Positions 1-9,308 of a stretch of 64,000 bases of DNA are shown here, piece after piece (positions within the stretch are counted from its first letter, which is position 1; every line of letters begins with the position of its first letter). The stretch comes from Bacteroides sp. Its GTDB lineage: Bacteria > Bacteroidota > Bacteroidia > Bacteroidales > Bacteroidaceae. The DNA lies in contig NZ_JASLER010000084.1 in NCBI RefSeq assembly GCF_030151085.1, forward strand, positions 1-64,000. Reading direction: 5' to 3'. The position numbers were made by a program, and so were the translations under genes. Below the pieces are notes generated by a model, which had not been told where the DNA came from, ran no database searches, and was given only the letters and a program-made list of their open reading frames with translations.

Positions 1-157
1 AACACAATGGAGAACCCAATTTAAATAAAACCCAATAATACACTAAAATTCAATTCGGATCGCACAAAAACATATTCTAAAATTAAATATAAAATCAAAA
101 AAACAACCCGTCCCCATAACTCTTCCCCCCCCACTTCTAGTTATTTTCAGGATATAT

Positions 158-2896
158 TTACTTAGAGAATCTGTAATCTCCCGATCCTACTTCAATTTCA
201 GTATATTCTTCCGTTTCAGATACTTGGCGAACACCTTTCTGTTCTTTCGTTTTTTGATTCACATTGAATGCTTTAGGTATACGAACAATGGCAGAAGTAT
301 TACCCGGAATGGAGATTTCCCAAGATAGTTTTCCGTCTTTATTAGTCCAGTCACTCTTTATCTCACCGTATGCAGATTGATAGGAAGCGTTTACGTGGGG
401 AAGCCCTTCGGGAAATAGCGGGGCCATCAATATCTTCTTGAATCCGATAGCATCCGGTGCGCATTTTATTCCTGCGAGGTCTTCGTAATACCAAATCAGC
501 AAGTCGCCCAATAGCATAACATGGTTGGCGGAGTTCATGGCAGGATCGGCTGTATTACCGTTCCATAACTCCCAAATGGTGGTAGCGCCATTCTTTATCA
601 TATATCCCCAACTTGGATAGGTTTCGTTGGTGGCAATCTTGAGGGCGAGATCGGTACGTCCACGTTCGGTTAATCCACGCATGAGGTGTTGGATGCCGAG
701 TACGCCGGTACTGACATGTCCGTTGAAATCTTTCTCGGTCTTTTCGATGATGTTGGCGAAAACTTTCTCCTGATAACCATCGGGCACTAACCCCAAACGA
801 AGTGAGAGTATGTTGGCTGTGACAGTGTTGTTACCGTATTGTGCAGTTTCTTTATTGAAGAAGCGGTTGTTATAAGCCTCTTTCATCTTGGCGGCAAGTT
901 CTTCGTAGCCTTGAATATCGGCATCTTGACCGCAGATACGGGCAAAGTTTGCCATCTTTTTCAGCAAATCATAGTAAACGGTAGTACTTAGAATGGCACC
1001 GTCTGTTTTGCGGGCAGGGTCTTGAGAGTGGATAAGCTCCATCTTTTCAGGCGGCATGCACCAGTCGCCGTATGTATCTTTAGTGATGATATAGTCCTTC
1101 ATGGAGACTTCCTGAATGCGATTCATCCAGCGTTTCATGGCAGGATAGTGGGCTCGGATGCTGCTGTCATCACCATATTGGCGGTAGAGCATGTCGGCTA
1201 CACAGAAGAAGGCGGCAGGCCAGGTCACATTGTCGGAGTAGAGTTGCCAGTAAGCAGGTGAAACGTCGGAGATGCTGCCTTCAGGAGTCATGGAGTCTTC
1301 AATGTCTTGCAACCATTTGTTGTAGAGTTGGGAGTTATCCAGTAAGAAAGCTTCTCCGTAAGCTCCGGTAGTACGGTCGCCCAACCAGCCGAGACGTTCG
1401 TCACGTTGCGGACAATCCGTAGGCATGCCACGATAGTTGCCGCGAATGCCCCAGAAGGCGTTCTTGTGGAGTTGATTGAGTAGAGGTTGTGAGCTTTCGA
1501 AGTTGCCGGTGGTTGCCATTTCATCGTAAAATACTTCGCCTGTGAAATCCTCAACGGCGGGTTGATAATCCAATCCGGAAACTTCTACAAAGCGGAAACC
1601 ATGATAGACAAAAGAAGGATGCCAGTTGAAATCGCCGTCACGGGCAGGGGTATAAATATCCGTCACTTGTGCCGAACGAAGGTTATTGAGGTAAAGGGAA
1701 CCGTCTTCTTTGAGCAGTTCGGCAAAAACCATCTTGATGGGTTGTCCTTCTTTTCCTTTCAGATGAACTTTGAGCCAGCCTACCATGTTCTGTCCCATGT
1801 CTACCAAGTATTTTCCGTCGGGGCGGGCAGTGATAGAGATGGGCTTCACAGTATCTTGTATGCGGATGTTGGGAGCTTGTTGAGTGGTTAGTTCGCCTGC
1901 CGGGGTGGGCATGATGTCGACGTTTTTCCATTCAGCGTCATTAAATCCGTTCTTGTTCCAGCCTTCCATTTCGAGGCGGGCGTCGTATTCTTCGCCATCG
2001 AATTCATTGTTGGCAACGATGGGACCTTTGGAGGTTACTTTCCAAGATGTATCAGTGAGGAGGGTGGATTGAGAGCCGTCGGCATATTCCAGTTTCAGTT
2101 GGGCAAGAAGGCTGGGAAGACCGAAGGTAACCATACCGGGGTTGCGCATGGCAAGATAGCGGCCGTTGCCAACAATGATGCCGAGCGTGTTTCCGGCTTT
2201 CTGGATGAGCGGAGTTACATCATACGTATTATAATAAACGCGTTTGTTGTACATAGACGGTATGGGAGCAAAGATGTCTTCGCTGATTTTCTGCCCATTC
2301 AGGTAAGTTTCCGAGCTTCCTAGTCCTGAGATGTAGAGGGTTGCTCTTTTAACCTCTTTGTCTGCGGTGAATTCTTTTCTGAAATAGCGGGCGGCAAGAC
2401 GGGTCTTTTGATTCTTGTCGTCGCCCAGTCGCTCATTAGGGTTCGAAAGGGTATCTTCACCTATCCAGTTCGCTTTCCAGTCGGCAGGATTCAATATGGC
2501 CATCGACCATTGAGCGGGTTCGCTCCAAACTGTTTTTCCTTGGTTGGTAGTGATTTGTACACGCCAGTAATAAGGCTTTTCGGATTCTAAATCCTTTCCT
2601 GAGTAAGGTATTAGAATGGACTGGTCAGAGGAGACGGTTCCCGAATCCCAGTATAAATTCTTCCCTTGTGCCAGTTCTTCGGGTGAGGTGGCTACCTGTA
2701 TTTGGTAGGCAACCTGTGTCAGGTCCGGTTGTTTTGAACTGATCTGCCAGGAGAAACGGGGTTGTGTTAGATCAATGCCCATCGGGTCTTTTTTCATTTC
2801 CAGACGTAGATTCTTTACTTCTACTTGTCCGGTAGGAGCACAACTTACCAATCCCCAAAGAAGGGCGATTGTAAGAAACAATGTCGTTTTGTTCAT
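158..2896 (-). CDS. GH78 alpha-L-rhamnosidase, lipoprotein
   Basis: Predicted secreted enzyme removing terminal alpha-L-rhamnose from plant glycans such as rhamnogalacturonan. The chosen start (CAT at 2894-2896) gives a lipoprotein signal, MNKTTLFLTIALLWGLVSC, with the cysteine as lipid attachment site; a longer reading begins 15 codons upstream but would bury the signal. About 912 residues, normal for GH78. N-terminal beta-sandwich domains are followed by an (alpha/alpha)6 barrel with the family motif CPQRDERLGWLGD, whose glutamate is the expected general acid, and a later WELWNG motif carrying the second catalytic glutamate. A beta-sheet C-terminal domain closes the protein. It stands alone on the minus strand, with the next minus-strand gene ending about 95 bp upstream. 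The family is clear; the exact linkage cleaved is not visible. Confidence 0.93.
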   Translation of the reverse strand: MNKTTLFLTIALLWGLVSCAPTGQVEVKNLRLEMKKDPMGIDLTQPRFSWQISSKQPDLTQVAYQIQVATSPEELAQGKNLYWDSGTVSSDQSILIPYSGKDLESEKPYYWRVQITTNQGKTVWSEPAQWSMAILNPADWKANWIGEDTLSNPNERLGDDKNQKTRLAARYFRKEFTADKEVKRATLYISGLGSSETYLNGQKISEDIFAPIPSMYNKRVYYNTYDVTPLIQKAGNTLGIIVGNGRYLAMRNPGMVTFGLPSLLAQLKLEYADGSQSTLLTDTSWKVTSKGPIVANNEFDGEEYDARLEMEGWNKNGFNDAEWKNVDIMPTPAGELTTQQAPNIRIQDTVKPISITARPDGKYLVDMGQNMVGWLKVHLKGKEGQPIKMVFAELLKEDGSLYLNNLRSAQVTDIYTPARDGDFNWHPSFVYHGFRFVEVSGLDYQPAVEDFTGEVFYDEMATTGNFESSQPLLNQLHKNAFWGIRGNYRGMPTDCPQRDERLGWLGDRTTGAYGEAFLLDNSQLYNKWLQDIEDSMTPEGSISDVSPAYWQLYSDNVTWPAAFFCVADMLYRQYGDDSSIRAHYPAMKRWMNRIQEVSMKDYIITKDTYGDWCMPPEKMELIHSQDPARKTDGAILSTTVYYDLLKKMANFARICGQDADIQGYEELAAKMKEAYNNRFFNKETAQYGNNTVTANILSLRLGLVPDGYQEKVFANIIEKTEKDFNGHVSTGVLGIQHLMRGLTERGRTDLALKIATNETYPSWGYMIKNGATTIWELWNGNTADPAMNSANHVMLLGDLLIWYYEDLAGIKCAPDAIGFKKILMAPLFPEGLPHVNASYQSAYGEIKSDWTNKDGKLSWEISIPGNTSAIVRIPKAFNVNQKTKEQKGVRQVSETEEYTEIEVGSGDYRFSK

Positions 2897-2991
2897 CTTG
2901 TAGTGATTTACGGCGTTAACAATAGGATTACTAAATTCCAAAGTAAGCGCTTTTTTAGGATTCTATCACTGAACAAAATGATTTTCTTCTT

Positions 2992-4032
2992 CTACTTTTT
3001 GATATAGAATACCTCGAACGTTACCAGCACTCCTTTATGATCAGTGGGCCATACGCCTTTGGGTAACAGAAATTTGTCTTTACCCTGCTCTGCAGTGCGT
3101 TTGCTTTTTACGATACTTCCTTGTGGACCAAAGATCACAGCATCTTTCAGTTTGATGGCCGGATGCGGATAGTAGAATACATAGTCTATCCGGTCGCGCT
3201 CGTCAGACTTTGGTGTCCACGTCAGTTTATCCACGGCTACAAGCGGATTGTCGGCGGGGAAAGTGAAACCCGGATAGCTCAATACATCGGGATACAATGA
3301 ACGATAGGTATCGATGAATCCGGCATTGTCTAATAATAAAGGTACTGTCCAAGGGATGATGAACCCGTTATGATCATACAAGTCTTTTGTTTCACGAATC
3401 CAGTCGAGATGTGAGGGTTCATTGAAATCTCCACCTAAAATGACAATTGTTCCTTCTTGAATATCTTTCTGAGCTGCGGCAATAAAATCACGGATAGCAT
3501 CGTCACGGAGTGAAGCATCGTTTACTTCTAAAATCTCCCGTACAGTTTGTGGGATAGGGATCTCCTTCCAAGTAGAACCATCGTAGCCACGTACATTATA
3601 ATATGCATCATTCAAATAATCCAAATGTGCGGTGTAGATAGCAATCTTATGCCCTTTGATGTGGCTGGTCAGCTTGTAGATACTTCCATGATCATCTTTT
3701 TCAGGATATATAGTCAGCGAATCGGTGATGGGGTGGTGGCTCAGCAGACCGGTGTCATAGCTATAGAAGGAATAGTAAGTTTCGCCTTTCTCCCTGAGAG
3801 ATTGCACAATGCGGTCGCAGAAGCGTGTATTGTGATAGTTGCGTACTTCGCTAAAAGTTACAAAGTCGGGTTTGAGACGGACAATCTCGTCTACAATGGC
3901 CTCATATCCACCGGGGACTTTTGTCCCTTCTTGCCAGATGTTCCATTGCAATACAGTAAATTCTCCTTTTTCCTGGCTTCTGCCTGCAATAGATGCTAAG
4001 AAAAGCATGCATAGTAAAATCAGTTTTTTCAT
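2992..4032 (-). CDS. Secreted endonuclease/exonuclease/phosphatase-fold hydrolase
   Basis: A 346-residue protein with a signal peptide (MKKLILLCMLFLASIAGRS) and one endonuclease/exonuclease/phosphatase (DNase I-like) domain. Visible motifs are LQWNIW near the start, FSEVRN with the metal-binding glutamate, GGDFNEPSHLDW with the catalytic Asp-Asn pair, DRIDYVFYYP, and WPTDHKGV with the terminal Asp-His. All catalytic positions are intact, so it should be an active metal-dependent phosphoesterase acting outside the inner membrane. Family members cleave phosphodiesters in DNA, sphingomyelin or inositol phosphates; the substrate cannot be told here. It is divergent from metK, and a minus-strand promoter-like box lies just upstream. 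Confidence 0.88.
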   Translation of the reverse strand: MKKLILLCMLFLASIAGRSQEKGEFTVLQWNIWQEGTKVPGGYEAIVDEIVRLKPDFVTFSEVRNYHNTRFCDRIVQSLREKGETYYSFYSYDTGLLSHHPITDSLTIYPEKDDHGSIYKLTSHIKGHKIAIYTAHLDYLNDAYYNVRGYDGSTWKEIPIPQTVREILEVNDASLRDDAIRDFIAAAQKDIQEGTIVILGGDFNEPSHLDWIRETKDLYDHNGFIIPWTVPLLLDNAGFIDTYRSLYPDVLSYPGFTFPADNPLVAVDKLTWTPKSDERDRIDYVFYYPHPAIKLKDAVIFGPQGSIVKSKRTAEQGKDKFLLPKGVWPTDHKGVLVTFEVFYIKK

Positions 4033-4058
4033 AACGATGTTTAGAATTGGTTGAGTGG

Positions 4059-4091
4059 CAAAGGTAATACTTAATTTTTTAATAACTCAAA
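4059..4091 (-). promoter_or_regulatory. Bacteroides-type promoter for the phosphoesterase gene
   Basis: On the minus strand TACCTTTG (4066 down to 4059) matches the Bacteroides -7 box TAnnTTTG. A TTTG lies about 21 bp upstream (4091-4088), slightly longer than the usual 19-20 bp spacing. It fires away from metK, so the two promoters share this gap. Confidence 0.55.
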
Positions 4092-4123
4092 TTGTATCTA
4101 AACAGTTAAAATAGCGGGTTTAT

Positions 4124-4154
4124 TTTGTACTAATTACAGTTTGCATTATCTTTG
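4124..4154 (+). promoter_or_regulatory. Bacteroides-type promoter for the metK riboswitch transcript
   Basis: TTTG at 4124-4127, then exactly 19 bp, then TATCTTTG at 4147-4154. This matches the -33/-7 consensus of the Bacteroides housekeeping sigma factor. Transcription should begin near 4160, a few bases before the SAM-II aptamer. Confidence 0.8.
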
Positions 4155-4167
4155 CACCCGAAAATGA

Positions 4168-4222
4168 AATGTGGAGAGATTTGAGTAGCTTGCAACCACA
4201 GAAAAAAATGCTAAAACAACAT
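4168..4222 (+). promoter_or_regulatory. SAM-II riboswitch aptamer upstream of metK
   Basis: The conserved SAM-II blocks appear in order: GATTTGAG (4178-4185), GCTTGCAACCAC (4188-4199) and GCTAAAAC (4210-4217). The P1 stem is TGTGG (4170-4174) with CCACA (4196-4200), and a downstream strand (GCTA, 4210-4213) can pair with TAGC in the P1 loop (4186-4189) as the H-type pseudoknot needs. SAM-II elements are known from alphaproteobacteria and Bacteroidota upstream of methionine and SAM genes. The gene 100 bp downstream is the SAM synthetase, so feedback repression by its product is the expected role. Confidence 0.88.
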
Positions 4223-4319
4223 CCTTTTCTGACGGCTTTTCCGCCGCGGTGCCTCTACTCAATAGTGCTTTCCCGCATGCCTCATTTTTTAATTTCTAAT
4301 TCTTAATTTTTAATTGAAA

Positions 4320-5615
4320 ATGGGATATTTATTCACATCCGAATCGGTGTCTGAAGGACACCCCGACAAAGTGGCCGATCAAATATCGGACGCTGTGCTT
4401 GACAAACTGTTGGCATACGACCCCAGTTCGAAAGTAGCTTGCGAAACTCTGGTAACTACCGGACAGGTAGTGCTGGCTGGAGAAGTGAAAACCAAAGCGT
4501 ACGTTGACCTCCAACTCATCGCACGTGAAGTAATCAAGAAAATCGGCTATACCAAAGGTGAGTATATGTTCGAGAGCAATTCGTGCGGCGTATTGAGCGC
4601 TATCCATGAACAAAGCCCCGACATCAACCGTGGTGTAGAACGCCAAGACCCTATGGAACAAGGTGCCGGCGACCAAGGTATGATGTTCGGTTATGCCACC
4701 AATGAAACGGAAAACTACATGCCGCTTTCACTGGATCTCGCTCACCGCATCTTGCAAGTACTGGCTGACATCCGTCGCGAAGGTGTAGACATGACTTACC
4801 TCCGTCCCGATGCTAAGAGCCAGGTAACCATTGAATATGATGATAACGGAACTCCCGTCCGCATTGATACGATTGTAGTTTCTACCCAACACGATGATTT
4901 TGTTCAGCCTGCCGATGATAGCGAGGCTGCACAGCTCAAAGCTGACGAAGAGATGCTTGCTATTATTCGTCGTGACGTCATCGAGATATTGATGCCGCGC
5001 GTCATTGCCTCCATCAGCGCCGAAAAGGTGTTGGCACTGTTCAATGATAGCATCACTTACCATGTCAATCCTACCGGTAAGTTCGTTATTGGCGGACCTC
5101 ACGGCGATACTGGTTTGACCGGTCGTAAGATTATCGTAGATACATACGGTGGTAAAGGTGCTCACGGTGGTGGTGCTTTCTCCGGTAAAGACCCCTCGAA
5201 AGTAGACCGTTCCGCCGCATACGCTGCCCGTCATATTGCCAAGAACTTGGTTGCTGCCGGTGTGGCAGACGAGATGTTGGTACAGGTGAGCTATGCTATC
5301 GGTGTGGCACGTCCTATCAATATTTATGTCAATACTTATGGCCGCAGCAACGTAAGCATCAGCGATGGTGAGATTGCCCGTAAGATTGACCAACTGTTCG
5401 ATCTTCGTCCTAAAGCTATCGAAGACCGCTTGAAGTTGCGCAATCCTATTTATCAGGAAACTGCCGCTTACGGTCACATGGGACGCGAACCGCAGACCAT
5501 TATCAAACACTTCAAGTCACGCTACGAAGGCAACAAGGATGTAGAGGTTGAACTCTTCACTTGGGAAAAACTGGATTACGTGGATAAGGTGAAAGCTGCA
5601 TTCGGACTAGCCTGA
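4320..5615 (+). CDS. metK: S-adenosylmethionine synthetase
   Basis: Makes S-adenosylmethionine from methionine and ATP in the cytoplasm. The ATG at 4320 gives MGYLFTSESVSEGHPDKV, the family's conserved N-terminus; a TTG two codons earlier is less likely. Diagnostic motifs are GHPDKV near the start, GAGDQGMMFGYA around residue 118, and the P-loop-like GGPHGDTGLTGRK followed by the GGKGAHGGGAFSGKD loop around residues 258-290. At 431 residues it has the length usual for Bacteroidota MetK. It is monocistronic: its own promoter and a SAM-II riboswitch lie upstream, and a strong hairpin follows at 5662. All functional motifs are intact. Confidence 0.98.
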   Translation: MGYLFTSESVSEGHPDKVADQISDAVLDKLLAYDPSSKVACETLVTTGQVVLAGEVKTKAYVDLQLIAREVIKKIGYTKGEYMFESNSCGVLSAIHEQSPDINRGVERQDPMEQGAGDQGMMFGYATNETENYMPLSLDLAHRILQVLADIRREGVDMTYLRPDAKSQVTIEYDDNGTPVRIDTIVVSTQHDDFVQPADDSEAAQLKADEEMLAIIRRDVIEILMPRVIASISAEKVLALFNDSITYHVNPTGKFVIGGPHGDTGLTGRKIIVDTYGGKGAHGGGAFSGKDPSKVDRSAAYAARHIAKNLVAAGVADEMLVQVSYAIGVARPINIYVNTYGRSNVSISDGEIARKIDQLFDLRPKAIEDRLKLRNPIYQETAAYGHMGREPQTIIKHFKSRYEGNKDVEVELFTWEKLDYVDKVKAAFGLA

Positions 5616-5661
5616 TTTGTATAAATAAGTAATCAGCATAGCTTTACAGCTATTTATATAG

Positions 5662-5711
5662 GAAGCCACCCACTCCATTCTGCTACCGCAGAGGGGAGGG
5701 GTGGCTTCTTT
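5662..5711 (+). terminator. Rho-independent terminator after metK
   Basis: GAAGCCACCC (5662-5671) pairs perfectly with GGGTGGCTTC (5699-5708), followed by a short T-rich tail. It lies 46 bp after the metK stop codon and isolates metK from the next gene. Confidence 0.75.
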
Positions 5712-5815
5712 GTTGTTAGGGTTGATTCCACCTATTCTTGTTTTGGTCAAAGCCTCTTCCGGTCCCTAGCAATTCCCTGTTTTCTCCGCTTCTATAGCGA
5801 GGGGGGATATAGGGA

Positions 5816-5859
5816 GTAGGTACGGAGCAGGTACGGAGCGGGTACGGAGCAGGTAGGGA
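5816..5859. repeat. Four tandem 11-bp G-rich repeats
   Basis: Four consecutive 11-bp units of the form GyrGGTACGGA (the last reads GGTAGGGA) cover 5816-5859, totalling 44 bp or two times 22 bp. The rest of the 5711-6079 gap holds no recognisable gene; it is a mixture of T-rich sequence and short imperfect dyads such as CTCCGC...GCGAGG just before the repeat. Confidence 0.85.
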
Positions 5860-6114
5860 GAGAGTTAAATTGGTCATTTTATCGGATTTATATAAGATAG
5901 TTCTATTCCCAACTATTGCTGTTCGCTAAATCTTTTTGGGTGATAAAAATAAAGATGCCGGTTTCCACCCTTGGTTAGTCAGGGGGACTTTTGATACTTA
6001 CTATCGAAACGTTAATGAATAAAGTCGCTGATTAAGTATCTTATATTCATTGACAGAGTGTTTTTTATACTAAATTCTTTACCTTTGTGGTTATCAAGCC
6101 TAAATACTATTATT

Positions 6115-7758
6115 ATGAAACATATACTGTTTTTATTCTCTTTCCTATTAGTAGTCTTACTTATGTGTTATTCTTGCAGAAGAGAGATTGCCCCTACTCA
6201 TTCTGTGCTTTTAACTGCCGATTCTTTGATGTGGTCTGATCCTGACAGTGCTTTGTTACTATTAGAACAGATATCCGAACCTCAGCAATTGGAAGGAGCT
6301 GACTGCGCCTTGTATGCTTTATTGATGACGCAAGCACGATATAAATGCTGTATATTGTTGGAGAATGATTCCTTAATACAGATAGCGGTGAAGTATTATA
6401 AAAAAGGTAATGAAAAAGAACGTTTAGCTAAATCTTATTTCTATATGGGATGTGTTCATGTAGAAAAGAAAGAACTGGCGGAGGCAATTGAATTGTATTT
6501 GAAATCCTTGAGATTGATACAGCCAAAAAAGGATGCAATATTTGTAGCAATGGTATATAGTCATTTAGGGAATTGCTATAATGAACAAAACTTAAAGCAT
6601 AATGCAAGGGAAATGCATAAAAAGTGTTTTGAAATATGTGCTCAAAAGGATTCTGTACGTGCTTGTTATGCTTTAAATGACATTGGAGATACATTCTTAG
6701 ATGTTAATCACCTGGATAGTGCATTGTATTATTATAAACAATCACTAAAAATTGCCCAAACTTTACATAACTCTGATTTATTATCTATAATATATAGTGA
6801 TATGGCGGCAGTTTGTAAAGAACAAAATAATAATTTTGAGGCAATTGACTATGTTTCAAATGCATTAGCTTATTCGTTGTCAAAAGAAGATTATCTTTTA
6901 GCCTGTTCAACTAAAGGTGATATTTTGGATTGTTTAAATAATGGAGATTCCGCTGTTTATTATTGGAGTATAGGAGCAACATCTTCTAATATTTATGTTA
7001 AATCATCTTCATATAATTGTTTGAATCGAGAATATAAGAAGAGGAAAGATTGGGAAAAGGCTACACAGTATGCTGACTCCTTCTTTATATACTATGATTC
7101 TATCCGAACAATGAACAATCGTGCAGAACTTGACAAACTGTTGGATAATCATCTGGTAGAATTGCATAAACAGAAGCTATCTGTTCGAAATCAACAAATA
7201 ACTGTTTGTTTGATAATCCTCTTTTTATTTCTTGCATTCACTTTAATAGTATTATACTTGTGGAGGGATGGAAGTCGTAAGAAGAAATTTATGGTTCTAC
7301 AACAGCGATTAATGGAAAGTCGTGCTAAAACGCTGCTTTTAAATGAAATATCTGAGGATACAAGTATTCCTAATACCAAAAGCGGAGGACTAAACGAGTT
7401 GGAAGAAGAACGGATTCAAATTAGTATCACTTTGTTTCGAGCAACCCAAGGGTATAAAAAACTTAATGAGCTTGAAAAAGCTACACCTAAAGTACGTATC
7501 AGTTCAGCTAATATTTATAGGCAAATTATAGCCAATGATATTAGAAAAACATTTGCTTATGTCATGGAAGATTTGAAACATTATTGTCCGGCTTTAACTA
7601 ATGATGATCTATTTTATTGCATACTATCCTTGTTCCAATGTTCAAGAGATGTCATTATTGATGTAATGGATGTCTCGGCTGATGCTATAAAAACACGAAA
7701 AAGCAGAATCAAAAACAAAATGGATGCTGAACTCTTCAATAGAGTATTTAGAACTTGA
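6115..7758 (+). CDS. TPR-containing membrane protein with C-terminal LuxR-like helix-turn-helix
   Basis: About 547 residues. The start at 6115 gives the signal MKHILFLFSFLLVVLLMCYSC, a lipoprotein-type or anchoring N-terminus; a TACCTTTG -7 box at 6080-6087 lies inside the longer reading that begins at 6058, which argues for 6115. Residues about 40-340 are tetratricopeptide-like helices, for example YFYMGCVHVEKKELAEAIEL. One transmembrane segment (about 363-383) is followed by a basic stretch and a cytoplasmic tail. The tail ends in a helix-turn-helix resembling LuxR/GerE domains (DVSADAIKTRKSRIKNKM). Proteins of this build are common in Bacteroides as probable one-component signal-to-transcription regulators. 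It directly precedes, on the same strand, the envelope gene cluster 7903-13571 and may control it; that link is inferred. Confidence 0.75.
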   Translation: MKHILFLFSFLLVVLLMCYSCRREIAPTHSVLLTADSLMWSDPDSALLLLEQISEPQQLEGADCALYALLMTQARYKCCILLENDSLIQIAVKYYKKGNEKERLAKSYFYMGCVHVEKKELAEAIELYLKSLRLIQPKKDAIFVAMVYSHLGNCYNEQNLKHNAREMHKKCFEICAQKDSVRACYALNDIGDTFLDVNHLDSALYYYKQSLKIAQTLHNSDLLSIIYSDMAAVCKEQNNNFEAIDYVSNALAYSLSKEDYLLACSTKGDILDCLNNGDSAVYYWSIGATSSNIYVKSSSYNCLNREYKKRKDWEKATQYADSFFIYYDSIRTMNNRAELDKLLDNHLVELHKQKLSVRNQQITVCLIILFLFLAFTLIVLYLWRDGSRKKKFMVLQQRLMESRAKTLLLNEISEDTSIPNTKSGGLNELEEERIQISITLFRATQGYKKLNELEKATPKVRISSANIYRQIIANDIRKTFAYVMEDLKHYCPALTNDDLFYCILSLFQCSRDVIIDVMDVSADAIKTRKSRIKNKMDAELFNRVFRT

Positions 7759-7902
7759 TATTCATTATGTTATGCTTGCTATTATCGCTTTTGTAATTTA
7801 GTATTGTTACCGTTGCAATCTTGATTGTTACCATTGTTACCATTATTCCTTTGGGCGGATACAGAAATATTGGCTTCTTTGTTGTGTCTAATATTTTTAA
7901 TA

Positions 7903-8289
7903 ATGAAAGCTATGAGAGGAGTATTAATCTGGTTATTTATTTTTGTGTCAATAACTGTAAGTGCAGTGGCTAGTGGTAACAAGAGGATAGATTTGGATAA
8001 ACATATTACTACTGTGCCGCATAAAGGACAACGTTCCTTAGATATCTTAGAAGTTTCAGCATTTTTTAATTCGAACAATGAATCTATACTAATCATCAAT
8101 GAAGGTGAAAGTGCGGATATTAGTATATCAATTATTGATACTTTGGGGGCTAATTGTGTCTGTTCTGAAAAATTCACTGCTATAAAAGATATAGAATTGA
8201 ACTTGTCAGGTCTGTTGAGTGAGAATAATTTGTATCGCTTAGAAATCACTATTGGCGATATGGTCTTTTATGGATATTTCAATCTTTAA
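7903..8289 (+). CDS. Secreted DUF3244-type small protein
   Basis: About 128 residues from MKAMRGVLIWLFIFVSITVS, a signal peptide; an in-frame ATG three codons later is an alternative start. The mature part contains GQRSL, LIINEGESADISISIIDTLG and a final LEITIGDMVFYGYF. This pattern of beta strands is typical of DUF3244, a small immunoglobulin-like secreted domain of Bacteroides with unknown function. It begins the short-spaced cluster of envelope genes: the next gene starts 37 bp after its stop. The 7759-7902 gap before it contains three GTTACC copies but no clear promoter. The family assignment rests on pattern, not a computed profile. Confidence 0.68.
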   Translation: MKAMRGVLIWLFIFVSITVSAVASGNKRIDLDKHITTVPHKGQRSLDILEVSAFFNSNNESILIINEGESADISISIIDTLGANCVCSEKFTAIKDIELNLSGLLSENNLYRLEITIGDMVFYGYFNL

Positions 8290-8326
8290 TTTAAAGCTTG
8301 TGGTGCAGCGTAACCACACGATAAAC

Positions 8327-9304
8327 ATGAGAAAACAATTATTATTTGCCTTTTTAGGCACGTTAGCTTGCTATTCGTGTAGCAATAGCTATGATTTACT
8401 AGAGAATGATTTGGAGCTTGCTAAGGTGTCTGCTGATTATGAGCTGACCACTAGGGCAATTAGTGAAGAAACTGATACAGCTAAAATTGAAACAATAGCT
8501 GATGAACAGACTATTCAATCTGTGATGAATGAGTATGAGCAGGAGTTGATGAATAGGCAATCTGTAGCTAAAGAAAGAGTGATGAGGACTGCTTATGCTA
8601 CGACAACTAATGTTGTAGGAGTTTTTAAAGTTGGTTCATGTGGTACCTATAAGGAATTGACACTTTATATTGATGCTGAAGATTCTAGACAGAATTCAAA
8701 GACTACAGGCTCGGTAGGAGATTCTTTTGTAGATAGTAATGGCAATGTTCATTTTAAATTTTGTTTAACAGAAGCAGACCGGTATTATGCCGGAGGGGTT
8801 TTTCTTGTCGATCATATAAATTATAGTCAGTTTGGTGGAACAATGGATATACTTGTTCGTTATCATGATTGCGATGATAAACATACTGATAATAATATAA
8901 GAGGTAGTAATGATCCTAATTATCAGTCTATTGAGGATTTGGGAGGATATACTGTAGTAAATAATAATGCTGCTTTAGCTTGGGCTTTTCCTCCCTATCC
9001 TCTTGGACAACAGTGGGAACCTTCTTTTGGTATAGGACCTAAGAATTATATAAATTTTGGAGTATTGGCCGGAGGGCCTCAAATCAGAAAGGGAACGATT
9101 TATGTCGATGATGAGGATTCCAATAATAAGAATTGGCTTAAGAAATATACAGGATATGCATTTAAAGGTGATTTATCAGGTGATCAGACCTTTTATGGGA
9201 TGGATGCATCAGATAATACAAGGTATTATGTTGCATTAAACACTGATGTAGATTTTGTGAAAAAAAATCCATATTATTTATTTCAAACTACACCTCGTCC
9301 GTAG
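8327..9304 (+). CDS. Uncharacterised lipoprotein of the envelope cluster
   Basis: About 325 residues starting MRKQLLFAFLGTLACYSC, a clear lipoprotein signal with the lipobox cysteine near residue 18. The first third of the mature protein is acidic and helix-forming (EQTIQSVMNEYEQELMNRQS); the rest is rich in aromatic, Asp and Asn residues and reads like a beta-sandwich. I do not recognise the family with certainty. Its stop is four bases before the next start, so it is almost surely co-translated with the DsbA-like lipoprotein downstream. It is probably surface or periplasmic and part of the same system as the DUF4249 and TonB receptor genes. Confidence 0.72.
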   Translation: MRKQLLFAFLGTLACYSCSNSYDLLENDLELAKVSADYELTTRAISEETDTAKIETIADEQTIQSVMNEYEQELMNRQSVAKERVMRTAYATTTNVVGVFKVGSCGTYKELTLYIDAEDSRQNSKTTGSVGDSFVDSNGNVHFKFCLTEADRYYAGGVFLVDHINYSQFGGTMDILVRYHDCDDKHTDNNIRGSNDPNYQSIEDLGGYTVVNNNAALAWAFPPYPLGQQWEPSFGIGPKNYINFGVLAGGPQIRKGTIYVDDEDSNNKNWLKKYTGYAFKGDLSGDQTFYGMDASDNTRYYVALNTDVDFVKKNPYYLFQTTPRP

Positions 9305-9308
9305 AAGA

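Noticed and set aside
1..157. Gene or RNA at the left end
   Set aside because: AT-rich sequence with an eight-C run; no reading frame, promoter or hairpin could be supported.
4728..5510. 260-codon minus-strand frame antisense to metK
   Set aside because: metK is unambiguous here; the antisense frame is a by-product of codon bias.
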